In this document: in pieces, positions 1 through 11,089 of the stretch
Numbering within the stretch: the stretch's first letter is position 1
Layout: each line of letters starts with the position of its first letter
Assembly (NCBI RefSeq): GCF_003576645.1
Contig: NC_044917.1
Span: 8,342,165-8,406,164 of the forward strand
Origin: Ipomoea triloba
Taxonomy: Eukaryota; Streptophyta; Magnoliopsida; Solanales; Convolvulaceae
Direction: 5' to 3'
DNA: 64,000 bases
The notes under the pieces: generated by a model
What the model was told of the DNA's origin: nothing
The model's input: only the letters and a program-made list of their open reading frames with translations
The model's database searches: none
Program-made: the position numbers and the translations under genes

Positions 1-59
1 AATTTACCAAACTATTGTAATATCTCTTCGGAGTTACATATGATTGATTAGCCGAAAAC

Positions 60-1743
60 TAGGCAGCAAGCAAAGCTATGCAAACCTTTAAGGTGTCACC
101 CGGCTGAAGGACTGTTTCAATATCTGAGACCCGATCATGACTGATCTGGCTAACATGGAGGAGACCAGACCATTAATCCCTCCTATATCAATGAAGGCAC
201 CATATGGCTTCAAACTCTGAACAGTTCCCAGTACAACTGATCCAATTCCTAACTGTGCCTGACTATCAGCCATGGCCTTGCGGTTACTGAGGACAAGTCT
301 AGACTACTCTTCATCAACCTCCACAAACTTGAGAGGAAGCTCCTTATCCAAAAGCTCCTCTGCAGTTGATTTCTGATGCATTATATAAAGTTACTAGTGA
401 CTTCCAAAATTAAAGTTCAAGTTGCATAGCACATGAAGGAAAGGTAAAGCATAATAGAAACTTGTTAGATTAGGAAGTCCGAACAAAGCTACCACAGTTA
501 TGAAAAATATAAAAGTTTATGACAGAATATGTAACTAACAGTTGAGATCTGTGAGAATGGAACAAATCCACGAAGGCCCTCAACTCCACCTTTATTAGCA
601 CCAATTACCTACAAACTCAACAAATGAAACATGACTTGCACCAGTTGCCAGAAAGTAAAAGTGCAACAAAAATAGTGCGCTAATTAGAGATCAACAGAAC
701 AACAGTCAGCATAATGCTGTCAGAAAGGCATTGAATAAAAATCAGAATGCATGGTGTGGTGGATACTTTTATTGACTTGTCATGGATGTGGAGAGGGATA
801 TATATTTCCTCATCGTATTGAAACAAGGTAATGGAAACTGAATTCAGATATACCCTCTGTTAGGTAAATCATACCTTCCCTTTGACAACAACATCTTCAG
901 CTTGAAGCTGCCTGCCCTGCATCGTTCCCAGGCAAGGTCATATTGGATGGAACGCAAACTCAATATCAAACTATCATCAGCTTCATTTTCACCAATAACT
1001 ACAAATTCCTCTCGTAAACCAGGAACTATGCCAGCCAGCCTCTTCTACATTCTTGATATTGTGAATAGATGCCTCTCTAAGTGGCAAGAATGCAGATGAT
1101 TTGGCAGTCTCCCTATGCATCTATACTAAACACTGTACCTTTTACCTACCAAGACAAATAGAAACAAATCAACTGGCTCAATCTTGGTTATGTTGAGAAA
1201 ATCTGAACTCTGGTGTTTTATGAGTGTAAAAATATTGTTCTCCATTTCAACTTCACGACCCATTCATTATAAGTATTAGGTTCCATATCTGGCAAAACTC
1301 AATTCAAAACAATCATCAAATATAAGAAATTAGACGTTAAAAGTCGGTATCCATTTCACAGCGAGATTAACACCCACTGCTAATTCAATTTTTTTAATAC
1401 TGGCACCCAAAAATCACAGAAATTACCAAATTTCAGCTTCAGTTGTCGAAGAAAAGTTACAACAGGGCAGAGTGGTATATTAAGGATTAAGAGCTGATTT
1501 CGGAATCGAAGTCGTACTTATCGAGAGCAGCGTGGAAGTAAAGAGACACCTTCCATAGGTGCAGTGCGGCACCGCTCGTATGCTTCTTCAAACATCTCTT
1601 TAAGCTTCTGTCTCTCTCTCTCTTGTCTGCGCATTGCCTAGACTACTCTCAGCTGCTTTTTGTAAGAATAGCTTTGAATAATCTTCTTAGAGGAGCCACC
1701 GATTCTTGTTAATCACACCCAGTTGCTGAGTGAATGACGCCAT
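60..1743 (-). pseudogene. RPS1: Unprocessed pseudogene of plastid 30S ribosomal protein S1
   Basis: Conceptual translation of the minus strand gives fragments typical of plant plastid ribosomal protein S1, in order: an N-terminal part from an ATG at 1743 with KLKEMFEEAYERCRTAPMEG (about 1620-1545); an S1-domain part ending [12 protein letters not shown] (about 1115-875); VIGANKGG...VPFSQIS (about 610-540); and a further S1 domain with [20 protein letters not shown] (about 390-90). Segments are separated by intron-like AT-rich DNA with splice-like ends, so this is a duplicated gene and not a cDNA copy. Lesions seen: a frame-breaking deletion after the MEGVS segment (about 1545); a 4-bp tandem duplication (908-915); loss of about four codons after NKGGV; an in-frame TAG where family members have Gln (304-306); and a 5-bp tandem duplication AGACC (162-171) that shifts frame in the last S1 domain. 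The 61-residue open frame at 88-273 is only its undamaged part. The gene continues past the left edge. Family identity is confident; loss of function is inferred from the lesions. Confidence 0.85.
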
Positions 1744-1790
1744 TTGAGTTCACTTTCTTCTTCCTCTGTAGCTTCGGGTGGGTGAGGAGG

Positions 1791-2660
1791 AAGAAATTTC
1801 TTTCGTTAGTGGAGCAAGAGTTATGAATTGGAGATAACAGTTGGGCTGCTGTTTGTGTTTGTGATACAATTATAAGTCTGAACAAGAAAATGAGCTTTGA
1901 AAAATGTTTTTAAGAAAATATTTATTTTTCAGAAAATATTTTTTTAAGTGTTTGGTTATGTTATAGAAAGTTGTCTTTGTGTTTGGTTATTTTTTAGAAA
2001 ATAAGTAGAATTGTATAATAATAAATAAATGAATTTGTTTTAAAAAATAAAATAAAAATGACACATGTCAACATCATAAAGATTTAACATTCTAAGTCAA
2101 ATTGGACTCAATTAAACAAATTTATCGGTTTAATGGACTCAGAATTGAGTTTTCTTTTTGTTACTTGGGAGTTAATTGCATTATCCATATGACTGGGTGT
2201 AAATTTTGCTCTTTTTTCAAGAAATATATTAAGAAGTAAATCAACATCTTTTCATGCAATACCAAACACTTGCCTTGGGATGAATGTGCGTGTGGTAACT
2301 AGTTCTAATACACATAGTAATTGATTCACTTTTTGGTCATATTTGGTAAATGACTGTTAGCTTATTGGGTTAGAGGGCATAACTAATAAATAACATTAGC
2401 TGATGGTAGAAAAGTGTTTGGTAAATTAGTAGCAATACTGTAGTATTAATAATAATAATAATAATAAAGAAAAAAAAACAAAGAGTATTAACAAAGGGGC
2501 AAATTTATCTTTACAGTAACAAATTTGTTCATCTTCTCCACCGAATTGCAATTCATGGGATACCCCATTTAGAGAAAATTGCAATTCCTTCCCATCAAAC
2601 GGTATAATTATGACGCAATTGAACAATTCATTGAATTGCAATTTTTTGAAAACCAACAAT
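1791..2660. repeat. AT-rich spacer with two MITE-like fragments
   Basis: 1791-2340 shows nothing recognisable. 2341-2430 (TTTGGTAAATG..., TTAGCTTATTGGGTTAGA) closely resembles 8608-8705, so both belong to one dispersed repeat family. 2520-2655 contains GAATTGCAATTCATGGG and AATTGAACAATTCATTGAATTGC, which resemble the right end of the element at 23370-23500. An (AAT)n run lies at about 2444-2465. No coding potential is seen. MITE assignment is an inference from repetition within the window. Confidence 0.4.
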
Positions 2661-4080
2661 AAGCTTCATTAAAATCAGAGAGTAATCAAGTCCGAAATAC
2701 AACTTGGCGGGATAGACTCCCACATGGAAAGGACATGGAAAGAACCAGCCGCCCGTGCAAGCATATGAGCCACGTGATTCGCTGACCTCTTGACATGACA
2801 GACAACAATGTCACCAATATCTCTAGCAATTGATCGACATTGCTTTATAATTAAACCAACATAAGAAAAGTCTGCAAATAACGAATTAAAATTACGACAA
2901 CAATTCAAACAGTCTGACTTAATAATGATATGTGAATAGGTACGATCCTTGAGTCAAGTAAGTGCCTCCTTTACCGCCATGGACTTAGCTAGATATGGAT
3001 CATGAGCACAAGTCAGCTGTCCAGCACATGCAGCCACAAAACTTCCTAAATGATCCCGTATTACAACCCCAAACGACACTCTGCCATCCACAAGTGCAGC
3101 ATCCACATTACATTTTAAACGGCCTCTGCCATCCACAAGTGCAGCATCCACATTACATTTTAAACGGCCTAACGGGGGAGGGAGCCAATTTGATATTACT
3201 GGAGAGGTGCTTTGATTAATAATTGGAGCAACACTATATGCATCTTTCTACAATATAAGGAGGGATTCCACCTGTGCTATAACCATGTTCACTGACCAAA
3301 GTTTAGCATTTCAAACTTGATCATTTCTTGCCCTCCATAATGACCAAAATATTGCAGCCATTGGTGTTGCTCGATCACACGATTAAGATGGTTCAGTTCA
3401 AAAGAAACAAACTCCACAAATGATAAGTCATTCAGTACATTTGTGCTCCCCCAAACCTGACATGCAACAGGACAAACCCAAAACACATGCTCAATTGTTT
3501 CCTATACATCATTGCAAAAAGAGCAACCACCCCCTACTATGACATGTTTAGTACGTAAAGTCTCCCGGACATGCAACACATATCTGACACACCGCCACAA
3601 GAAGTTCTTAACATTGTCCGACACCTTCAAGTTCCACAACCTCTTCCCATTAGTAAAATCCAGTGTTTGTTCTTGTTGCATGTAGTCACGGGTGAGGAAT
3701 TGGTACCCAGTGCGGACCGAATAGGACCCATGTAAATCAAACTTCGAACTCCATGAATCTGAAAAAGCAAGCGAGATAGGGGTGCGAAGAATACGAGGGA
3801 TATCGTCAGTAACAAAAAGATCCCTTAAAAGTTTCTCATCCCAAGTACCATTTGATGTTTGTAGATTACTTACACCTCTCTCAACTCCTCCACACAGGAT
3901 GTAAATAAATGAGGATTATTATTGTCAGCAAGCCATGGTTTATCCCAAACCAAAGTGTCCACGCCATTGCCAATCCGACAAACAATTCCATGACGTAACA
4001 AAGTGTCCTACCATTGCCAATCCGATGAACAATTCCATGACGTAACAAATCTTGGGCAGCAAGGATGCTATGCCACATAT
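2660..4080 (-). mobile_element. LINE (non-LTR retrotransposon) remnant: zf-RVT and RNase H region
   Basis: Minus-strand frames give, in order, the C-terminal part of a plant LINE polyprotein: a segment with MWHSILAAQDLLRHGIV and RIGNG (about 4080-3890), a zinc-binding reverse-transcriptase-associated part (NVKNF, then FWVCPVACQVWGS at 3486-3440), and an RNase H domain (CNVDAALVDG, GVVIRDHLGSFVAACAG, then SDCLNCCRNFN and HVKRSANHVAHMLARAAGS down to about 2680). Frames shift and contain stops, so it is dead. Two short perfect or near-perfect tandem duplications interrupt it: 45 bp (3079-3123 and 3124-3168) and 48 bp (3952-3999 and 4000-4047). The reverse transcriptase core and endonuclease are missing. 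Domain order is as in plant LINEs; placement in the L1-like clade is from family knowledge. Confidence 0.85.
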
Positions 4081-4970
4081 AGCCGGGACATTGACAAAGG
4101 CTGGAAGAACTTAATCTTATCGGTTAAATACAAATGGTGTTTCCCAGTCCTAACCATCTGGAGCTCTCAATTCCGGAAGCACGTCTTCCCAGCCAAGACG
4201 CGTACCCTGACGGCCTGACCACTCATGCCGCGCCCATATCCTTGAAGTTTTACAATTATTGAATTTTTCGATCTCCCGAGAACTATGTCGCGTCCAACCT
4301 TCCAGAGCCACGATACGACCTAGACACAAAATATACTAGTAATCTGGATTCAGAGCTAGGCACCAGAAGTGCCCTAATTATTCAATACATAAAGGAGCAA
4401 TTAAGACATAGCTCAACTCGCTAAAATAAATGTACTATCTTTATAACACATACACCATTGAGTGTTAACCCTGTAAGTTACAAATGGGTGTTTGTACGAA
4501 AGAGAAGATAATAATGAGGTGGTGTGATCTAAAACGAGTTTTGTAGCCAACGGGTTCACGTAGAGACCATTAATTGATTTAGTCAAATACACACTCCCAC
4601 GATAGATGAAATTAAGTTCCGCTACATAATATCATTGACAGAATAATAAATTTAGATATATAGCTAATGAACGTCATGACCGCATAATTATGGGTCATTA
4701 GATGCTAATGTTCATTTGGGAAAATTCTTGATGGCTTTATAATTCTCGGAATGGGAAAAGAAATGAAAAGCACAATATGTATTTTGTTGAATTACAAAGA
4801 CTTTACTTACTTGAAATAGTAAGCAATTGGCTGAGTAATTTCCTTCTTAAAGTAGGAATATGTAAATATGAATATGTGTCATTATGTGCTCATTAAAGAG
4901 TTGCTAATTGAGTTATTTATTTATTATCTCATTCCTTGTTGATGGCATAAATATCATTGAAATACATAAA
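4081..4970. other. Spacer with no recognisable gene
   Basis: I see no conserved reading frame, no clear terminal repeats and no RNA gene here. 4090-4230 is somewhat GC-richer than the rest and may be the eroded 5' side of the neighbouring LINE remnant, but its translations are not recognisable. Confidence 0.4.
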
Positions 4971-6463
4971 GAGTTTGATGATATTAGCTCATGTCTAAAG
5001 ATGGAGTTTGAAATGAAAGACTTGGAACCCCAAGTGTTGTCTCGACCTAAAGATTGAGTTTCTCCTTGAAGTAGTTTTACACACCAATTAGTCTACATTG
5101 AGAAACATCTTGAAGATGTTTTAAATGGATAAGTATCATTTACTTATCACACTAATGGTTTCCAATCTCTAGAAGCAAATAATGAACCATTTAGACTCGA
5201 AGATGATAATGATGATAATTTTGGGACCAAAAGTCCATTACTTTATTGTTGTTGGAGCACCAATTTAAGACCAGAAGTTCCATAATTGCATCAAGCCTGA
5301 TACTATATTTGCGATGAAATTGCTAGCAACGTTTAATGCTTCTTTTGCAATGAAATGATGTTTAACATATGCTCAGTATTTTCAAGGTACAAAGATTTTG
5401 ATGTTTATGTGAGAAATCAATATGTGGTTTTGATGGGCTACTTGGGTACTGGCTATTTTGTTTGGTCATCACGATGTCAAGTTCCAAATTGGTTATGCTA
5501 CGTCTTAACCCCAATGCCCTATATGATGACGATAAAGCTTGTGTTGCACAAATGAGGAATGTATATGTTAATGAATTTTTTACAAAACATATATAGCGTC
5601 AGAATTCAACCCACGTGAGTTGTAAAAGAGTCACGAGATTATTATACGGAATGTTTACATTAGTGACAATCTTGAAGATTGTATCATATCCCTTTTCTAC
5701 ACTCTTTTTGAAACAATGTTTTCTTAAAAACGTGTAGACTTTGAAGATTGTTATATTCAGGCCACTCAGTGTTATTTACTTGAATCAATCCTAAAGATTG
5801 AGTCATAAAGACCAACAACTGTACTTTTTTTTTTCCTTTGATTGAGTTTAATTGATATATTTTTATTAATTAAAGGTTTTTTTTTAACAAGGCAGATAGT
5901 GCAACACATTATTAGACAGAGATATCATGTACTCTTTTCATTACTACTATACGTTTTTTCCTGTTTAATTTTTCTAGCGAGGCTTTTAACGAGACATGAT
6001 ATAGTAATGTCAATAGGGGAAAGTTACAAACAAATATTTAAATAGACAAACTCCAAAGTCCTAATGATTATACCTTGAGGGTTTGCAGTTGTACTCTCTT
6101 TCCCTTAACTAAGTTTTTTCCCGCAGGGTTTTCTTAGGGTAAGACTCTTAATGAGGCAACCGAAATAACAGATGCTTTACCCATATATCGTGTACTCATT
6201 TCTCGTCTAGTTTTTCCCACATTTTTTTCTATCGAGTTTTTAACGAGACATGATTATGGTAAGATAATGTCAACAATGTGTGAGTATTATAAATATTATT
6301 GATTGTGTAACGGTTGTAACGGTCAAATTTATGTCTACCATTATTACCTTCCGTTACAAATGTATATTATATATATGTTGTTGTAATATGTAGAAAGATT
6401 GAATGAATGAAATCTTTTTCTCTCCTTCTTTGAATTGTTTTGAGCAAGCATTAGTTTATAACA
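4970..6463 (+). mobile_element. Ty1/copia retrotransposon remnant: RT/RNase H and 3' LTR
   Basis: Interrupted plus-strand frames resemble the end of a plant copia polyprotein: MEFEMKDL (about 5000-5030), EPFRLEDDNDD (about 5185), a stretch with GYLGTGYFVWSS (about 5425), then the RNase H end DDDKACVAQMRNVYVNEFFTKHI (5526-5607). Downstream, 5820-6260 has the repeated GTACTCTTT...GTTTTTAACGAGACATGAT pattern that commonly precedes copia 3' LTRs. A short LTR is plausible from TGTGTGAG at 6277 to TTATAACA at 6463, with a TATA-like run near 6366. Many stops and frameshifts are present. No 5' LTR is visible in the window, so LTR limits are inferred. Confidence 0.65.
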
Positions 6464-7098
6464 ACAATTTTTTTTTATTGCGTATATTTGTAATTAGCAA
6501 TAACAATAAATGATGACGACGGTTTAGGGTGGTATACTCGTGTATCGACAATAAAGAATATAATCAAATACTTCGTAAGGGCATTCTCAATAATGAAATT
6601 TTTGGATCAATTTTTTTGAGGTGCCAACTATGAGAGAGAAGAAAGAAAGAAAAAAGGAAAGAATGGAAAAAGAAAAGAAAATAAATTTGGAAAACCAAAA
6701 AAAAAAACAAATAAAGAAGAAACAATGCAGATTAATGCGTCCGGCTGGGCGCATGGGTTGCATTGCATGCGAAATAAATGAATGCACATGGTGTGACTCA
6801 CTTTTTAAAAAAAATTACCTCCTTGCAAGAGGATTTTTTTAATTTTCTTTCTCGTAACTTTTCTCCTCCCCTTCACCTACATTGCCTAAAAAATTTGTCC
6901 AAAATTCACTAATCTGATGACCTAACATATAAACCAGACGAGGCCAGCAAAGATGACGCAATAGCTAGCCGGCTTGTTCGGCCAAGTCAATAATCATTTG
7001 CATTTTGAATCCATCCAACAACTATTATTTTAGTTTGACCAAAATATTCCATTACAGGTCATACACTATATTATGCCATATGCAACATTCTCACAGCA

Positions 7099-7100
<2 letters not shown>
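6464..7100. other. AT-rich spacer with a purine-rich tract
   Basis: No gene is seen. 6632-6725 is an almost pure purine tract (GAAAGAAAGAAAAAAGGAAAG type). It creates open frames on both strands (Lys-rich one way, Phe-rich the other) that are compositional artefacts. A GC-richer stretch at 6735-6775 (GCGTCCGGCTGGGCGCATGG) resembles one at 33565-33600 next to a similar purine tract, suggesting a shared dispersed repeat. Confidence 0.4.

Positions 7101-7129
<29 letters not shown>
7101..7129. repeat. (AAAT)n microsatellite
   Basis: A run of seven TAAA/AAAT units followed directly by a short TA and CA run (7129-7146). Confidence 0.9.
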
Positions 7130-7131
<2 letters not shown>

Positions 7132-7287
7132 ATATACACACACACATACCAACTAACATCTGACTAAAAAATTAGGAGGAAAATTTGCGTCAAATTGAGT
7201 TTTTTTTTTTTTTTTTTTTTCGTTGAATTGAATGAATATTTTTCATTGATTCTATTTTCTTTGAATATCCAAACACGAAAAAAATAT

Positions 7288-7313
7288 GAAAATGACTTTT
7301 GAAAGTCATTTTC
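7288..7313. repeat. Short near-perfect palindrome
   Basis: GAAAATGACTTT and its reverse complement are separated by two bases. It lies beside a 22-base poly-T run (7201-7222) and may be the tip of an eroded inverted-repeat element. Nothing else in 7130-8100 is recognisable. Confidence 0.5.
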
Positions 7314-8106
7314 GAGTTTTCACGGACCCTATAAACAAAGCATTTCGTAAGCCCCAACTAATATATTCCATATTCATTGATTTTTTTTTTTTTGATTTTG
7401 TTGTTTTTAGTATTTCTTATTGAAAAAAAATTATATATTTTGGTTGATTAAAAAAGAAAGAAAAGAATTTACTTTTTCAAAATTATCCTTATTTCCTTCT
7501 TACATAAAACAACATAAAAAGTAGTGACACTCACTCGCTTAGGCTAAGCCAAAGTCTACATGCTTCGTTTTGAGGTCTTAAGTTTTAATTAGCCTTGGAA
7601 AAAACTATTAGAAAATTTTGATAATAGGACAGTGTTTCTTTATTTCTTTCTTTTAAATGAATTGTGGATGAAAATGAGAGCTACAGCGATATTAACAATG
7701 CATTATTAGTTGATCCAAAAAAATAATGCGTTATTAGGTGTTATAACTGTTTGATAAATAGGGAGGGTGGTTGTCTAGTCATCTTGCAAAATTCTGCTGT
7801 CATAAAGTCCATGAAAAATGCCAAATGAACATGATTTAATCAACGTATCAAACACTTTGAAAGTCGCTTTCAAAAAGAAAAAAAAAACTTTGAAAGTTTC
7901 TTTCTCAATAATTTAGATTTATAACCTCTTTTTTTCTTTTTTTTTTTTTCTTTTTAGTTTGACAACATATTTTCTTAGTCAAAGTAAGATACATTAGGAT
8001 CCCGCACATCAAAACTAATGATGTTTGTGGCTAGTAGAATTATAAAGTGTGACAAAGTACTCCCTCATAGATTTTTAAGGTAATTGCATTCCCATAATTC
8101 AAATTC

Positions 8107-8196
8107 GAGACATCTGGTTAAGTTGGAAGAGATCGACGACACCGCATTCGCATCTCATTTGTTACACTTTATCATTCCAACTTAACCAGATGTCTC
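8107..8196. repeat. Perfect 22-bp inverted repeat with 46-nt loop
   Basis: The arm starting GAGACATCTGGTTAAG (8107-8128) has an exact reverse complement at 8175-8196. A third partial copy (CTGGTTAAATTGGAAG) follows at about 8211. A transcript would form a stable hairpin. There is no gene nearby. It could be a collapsed MITE; a small-RNA role cannot be judged from sequence alone. Confidence 0.7.
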
Positions 8197-8604
8197 TTAT
8201 TTAACTCTCGTCTGGTTAAATTGGAAGCATGGTTTATCTCTTATTTAACTATAATAATTTAAATTTTTAAATGTTTTTTAATTTATAAGAAAGTTCATAA
8301 TGTCCATTTAAAAATGTACGAGTGAAAGTGAATATTACTCTAGTACTATGTTCCTATGCTATGAATAACACTGGCTTTGACCAGGGCTATGGAGTCTTCT
8401 AGTCTTCTATGGTAATGGTCTACGTAAAAATAATGCTTCGAAGAATGTCAGTATCAAATTGACCAAGTCTTAACACGGACTAGGCCTGGGCAATATTAAT
8501 GCATGGAGAAAACATTATTTATATTTGTATTATGTATATGTTTTTTTAATCACTAAATGTCTTTTAAGTAAAACTCAACTTTAAGAGATATATTTAAATT
8601 CATA

Positions 8605-8886
8605 TCTGGGTAAATGGTTGTTAGCTGATAGCTTATTGGGTTAGAATGTACGTTTAGTTGATAACATTAGCTGATTGTAGAAAGGTGTTTGGTAAATTAG
8701 TTGTTAGCTGATAGTTGTTTGGTATAATTTATTTTCTCAAAAAATTAATTGAAAATGTTATTTTGAGTAGCCTTTTGAATTTTAATATTTTGGAGTTACA
8801 AAAAACTTATTAACCAAGTGAAACAACTAATAGTGGTCATATAAGTCAAAATTGACTGATAGACTAATTATTTACCAAACAGAACC
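8605..8886. mobile_element. MITE-like element with TTTGGTAAAT ends
   Basis: The left end (CTGGGTAAATGGTTGTTAGC) and the inverted right end (CTGTTTGGTAAATAATTAGT read on the minus strand) form imperfect terminal inverted repeats of about 25-30 bp around an AT-rich core. The left part is repeated at 2341-2430. It is non-coding. A hAT-like origin is a guess from the end sequence; no target duplication is clear. Confidence 0.5.
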
Positions 8887-9768
8887 ATTATTTAAACTAT
8901 TTTTTGTTTACACTGGACTGATCCAATTAATGACAAAGTAATAGTCATGGTATTTGTTTTTTTTTTTAATATTAAATACCCTAATATATTATGTATTTTT
9001 TATAATTATTAATTTTATGATTAACTCAATTAACTTTATATATATATATATATTCAAGATCTAATGACAATCATTACACACACACACACACAATTTAGAT
9101 GACGAGAGAAATATGGAATTATTACTTTAGGGTTACCTTAGGGTCTGTATCAGATAAACCATGCTTAAGTACAATGATCTGTTAAATCATACACGAAAGG
9201 TAATTGCATTAAAAAGATTTTGTGTAAAGTGTTAGATTGAGAATATAATTATTTTTTAAACTTAATAAATGTAATATTCTCAAAAAAAACTTAATAAATG
9301 TAACGTTATAATAAAAATATATTAATTGTTAACTAATTGTTTAATAAAAGAATAGCATTTTCATCATCAATTTATGATAAATGAAAAAAAGCTTATTGAC
9401 TAAGAGACTGTTCAAATGATTTGCGATTTACCTTTTTTGGTGAAATTTAGGTAAGAATTATGAGAGTTTAAAATTAGTCTAGTATAATTAGAAATATAAT
9501 GGATAAGAAAAGATAAACCAAAATACATACGTAGGCAGCAGCCAGCAGGTGTCATTGTATCAAGAGGCAACAGCACGTCCTCATCTCCGCCGCTCAAGGA
9601 AAACGGCGGAATTTCCTATACAAATTCCTTGGCAAATATTTGCAACTAAGGACTTCCACTTTGGGTTACTTGTTTTTTGCCCACATGTATAGTAAAGATT
9701 AAGAACACTACTTTTAATGGTAAGTGACGAAAATATTTAACATCTAGAGCATTAATAGGGGTGTTAGC
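8887..9768. other. AT-rich spacer with short microsatellites
   Basis: It contains a (TA)n run at about 9038-9053 and a (CA)n run at about 9078-9093. A GC-richer patch at 9540-9610 gives no recognisable protein. I see no gene. Confidence 0.4.
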
Positions 9769-9769
9769 G

Positions 9770-9943
9770 GCCAAAGACCTTGTGCTCAAGCGGTATAGGT
9801 GTGGCCTTCTCAAGTGAGAGGTCACTTGAGTAGGTTGAGAAAAGTTATAGGCTCGTTTGCTAAGAGCTCGTGCTTGTGGGAATGGATTGACTCCAGATCA
9901 AGGATCCAATGTGAGTAAGTTTTTTTTTTTTTTTTTTTTTTTN

Positions 9944-9974
<31 letters not shown>
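9770..9974 (+). mobile_element. tRNA-derived SINE with long poly-T end (contains an N)
   Basis: It starts GCCAAAGACCTTGTGCTCAA, the same 5' end as the SINEs at 28168-28332 and 26720-27885, and carries an A-box-like segment (TGCTCAAGCGG). The body then diverges and ends in a very long poly-T run broken by one N at 9943. The N marks an unresolved join in the assembly, so the run length is not reliable. No target duplication could be read. Confidence 0.6.
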
Positions 9975-9976
<2 letters not shown>

Positions 9977-10422
9977 CTTTCAATGCACATTGTTATGCCA
10001 TACAGTGCACATTGTGCATTCCAGAGCATTTTTTTAAAAAAAAATTTAGATGACAAACTTTTTTTAAAGATCAATTAATCTTGATCACTAATTACTAATT
10101 TGAGTTGAATATTGTTTGTTTATTTATTATTTATGGTCGTTTATGATTTGTGTTGGAGATCCTATGTTAAATTTAATTTTTGAATAATTGTTTTACATCT
10201 TTGTGTTTTCAAAAAAAAAAAGTTTTACATCTTTGTGCCTTCCGTGCACATTTTTACCTTCCAGTGCACATTGTTATGTCTTCCAGAGCACATTGTTGTG
10301 GATCGCATGTGACGATTTTTTTTCAAAGATGAGTGACGATTTTTTTTCAAAGATGAGTTGATGAATGGCTGAGATGCAACCACACGTTTCACCTGCGGTT
10401 TCTTTTTCACTTGAACTCATCC
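9975..10422. repeat. Spacer with repeated GTGCACATTG motifs and a tandem duplication
   Basis: Motifs of the kind CCAGTGCACATTGT recur at about 9980-10025 and 10240-10300. A 22-bp unit (GTGACGATTTTTTTTCAAAG with two more bases) is repeated in tandem at about 10310-10355. The stretch before the TA array (CACTTGAACTCATCC) reads on the minus strand like the end of another TA-associated repeat. No gene is seen. Confidence 0.45.
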
Positions 10423-10449
10423 ATATATATATATATATATATATATATN

Positions 10450-10520
<71 letters not shown>
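10423..10520. repeat. (TA)n microsatellite containing an N
   Basis: About 98 bases of TA repeat with one N at 10449. It is the left border of the inverted-repeat element at 10521-10936. Open frames reading Ile-Tyr repeats through it are artefacts. Confidence 0.95.
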
Positions 10521-10525
<5 letters not shown>

Positions 10526-10936
10526 GATCATATGAGATCACTTGTTTAGGTAAGATCGTGAGATCAGATCTTATGCATCCATTTAATAATTTAATGGTCT
10601 ATATTGATTTAAGATGTTAAGTTGAAGTGTGTGCGAACGGTAATAAAATGTGTGTGAATGGTGATTAAGTGTGTGCGGACGGTGATTAAATGTGTGTAAA
10701 CGGTGATTAAATGTGTGCGAACGGTGATTGATGTACAAGATTTGATCTCAAAATTTTTTAATGGTCTAGATTGATTAAGATTCCAAGTTGAAGTGTGTGC
10801 GAACGGTGGTTAAATGTGTGCGAACGAAGTGTGTGTGTGACTCAATCAATCTAGACCATTAAAAAGTATTACATGGATGCACAATATGTTATTTCACAAT
10901 CTTACATAAGCAAGTGGTCTCACTGGAACCCTCCCC
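10521..10936. mobile_element. (TA)n-bounded MITE with long terminal inverted repeats and internal minisatellite
   Basis: The left end (GATCATATGAGATCACTTG through TGCATCCAT and TTTAATGGTCTATATTGATT, 10521-10620) matches the reverse complement of the right end (10842-10936: ACCACTTGCTTATGTAAGAT, TGCATCCATG, AATGGTCTAGATTGATT), giving inverted repeats of about 95 bp. The centre (10626-10735) holds about five tandem units of roughly 21 bp (GTGTGCGAACGGTGATTAAAT), with more copies at 10790-10830. Both outer borders run straight into TA arrays, as known for rice Micron elements that insert into (TA)n. It has no coding capacity. The family name is inferred from structure only. Confidence 0.7.
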
Positions 10937-10954
10937 TATATATATATATATATC

Positions 10955-11000
<46 letters not shown>
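10937..11000. repeat. (TA)n microsatellite split by CCCC
   Basis: TA repeats at 10937-10953 and 10958-11000 are separated by CCCC. The motif CCCCTATATAT occurs twice, so the element border was probably duplicated here. Confidence 0.9.
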
Positions 11001-11004
<4 letters not shown>

Positions 11005-11089
11005 GTGTTTTTTTGCTTAATATAATAGTTGACATGTGTTGGTGATGTTTTTTTTTAAGAAGATGATTGTTAAATGGTGTTAGCACAAG

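Noticed and set aside
88..273. Small independent S1-domain protein
   Set aside because: It is the surviving part of an RPS1 exon, bounded by a stop and a 5-bp frameshifting duplication; the rest of the gene is recognisable upstream.
10626..10735. CRISPR-like array
   Set aside because: The units are contiguous ~21-bp tandem repeats without spacers, in a plant genome; it is a minisatellite.
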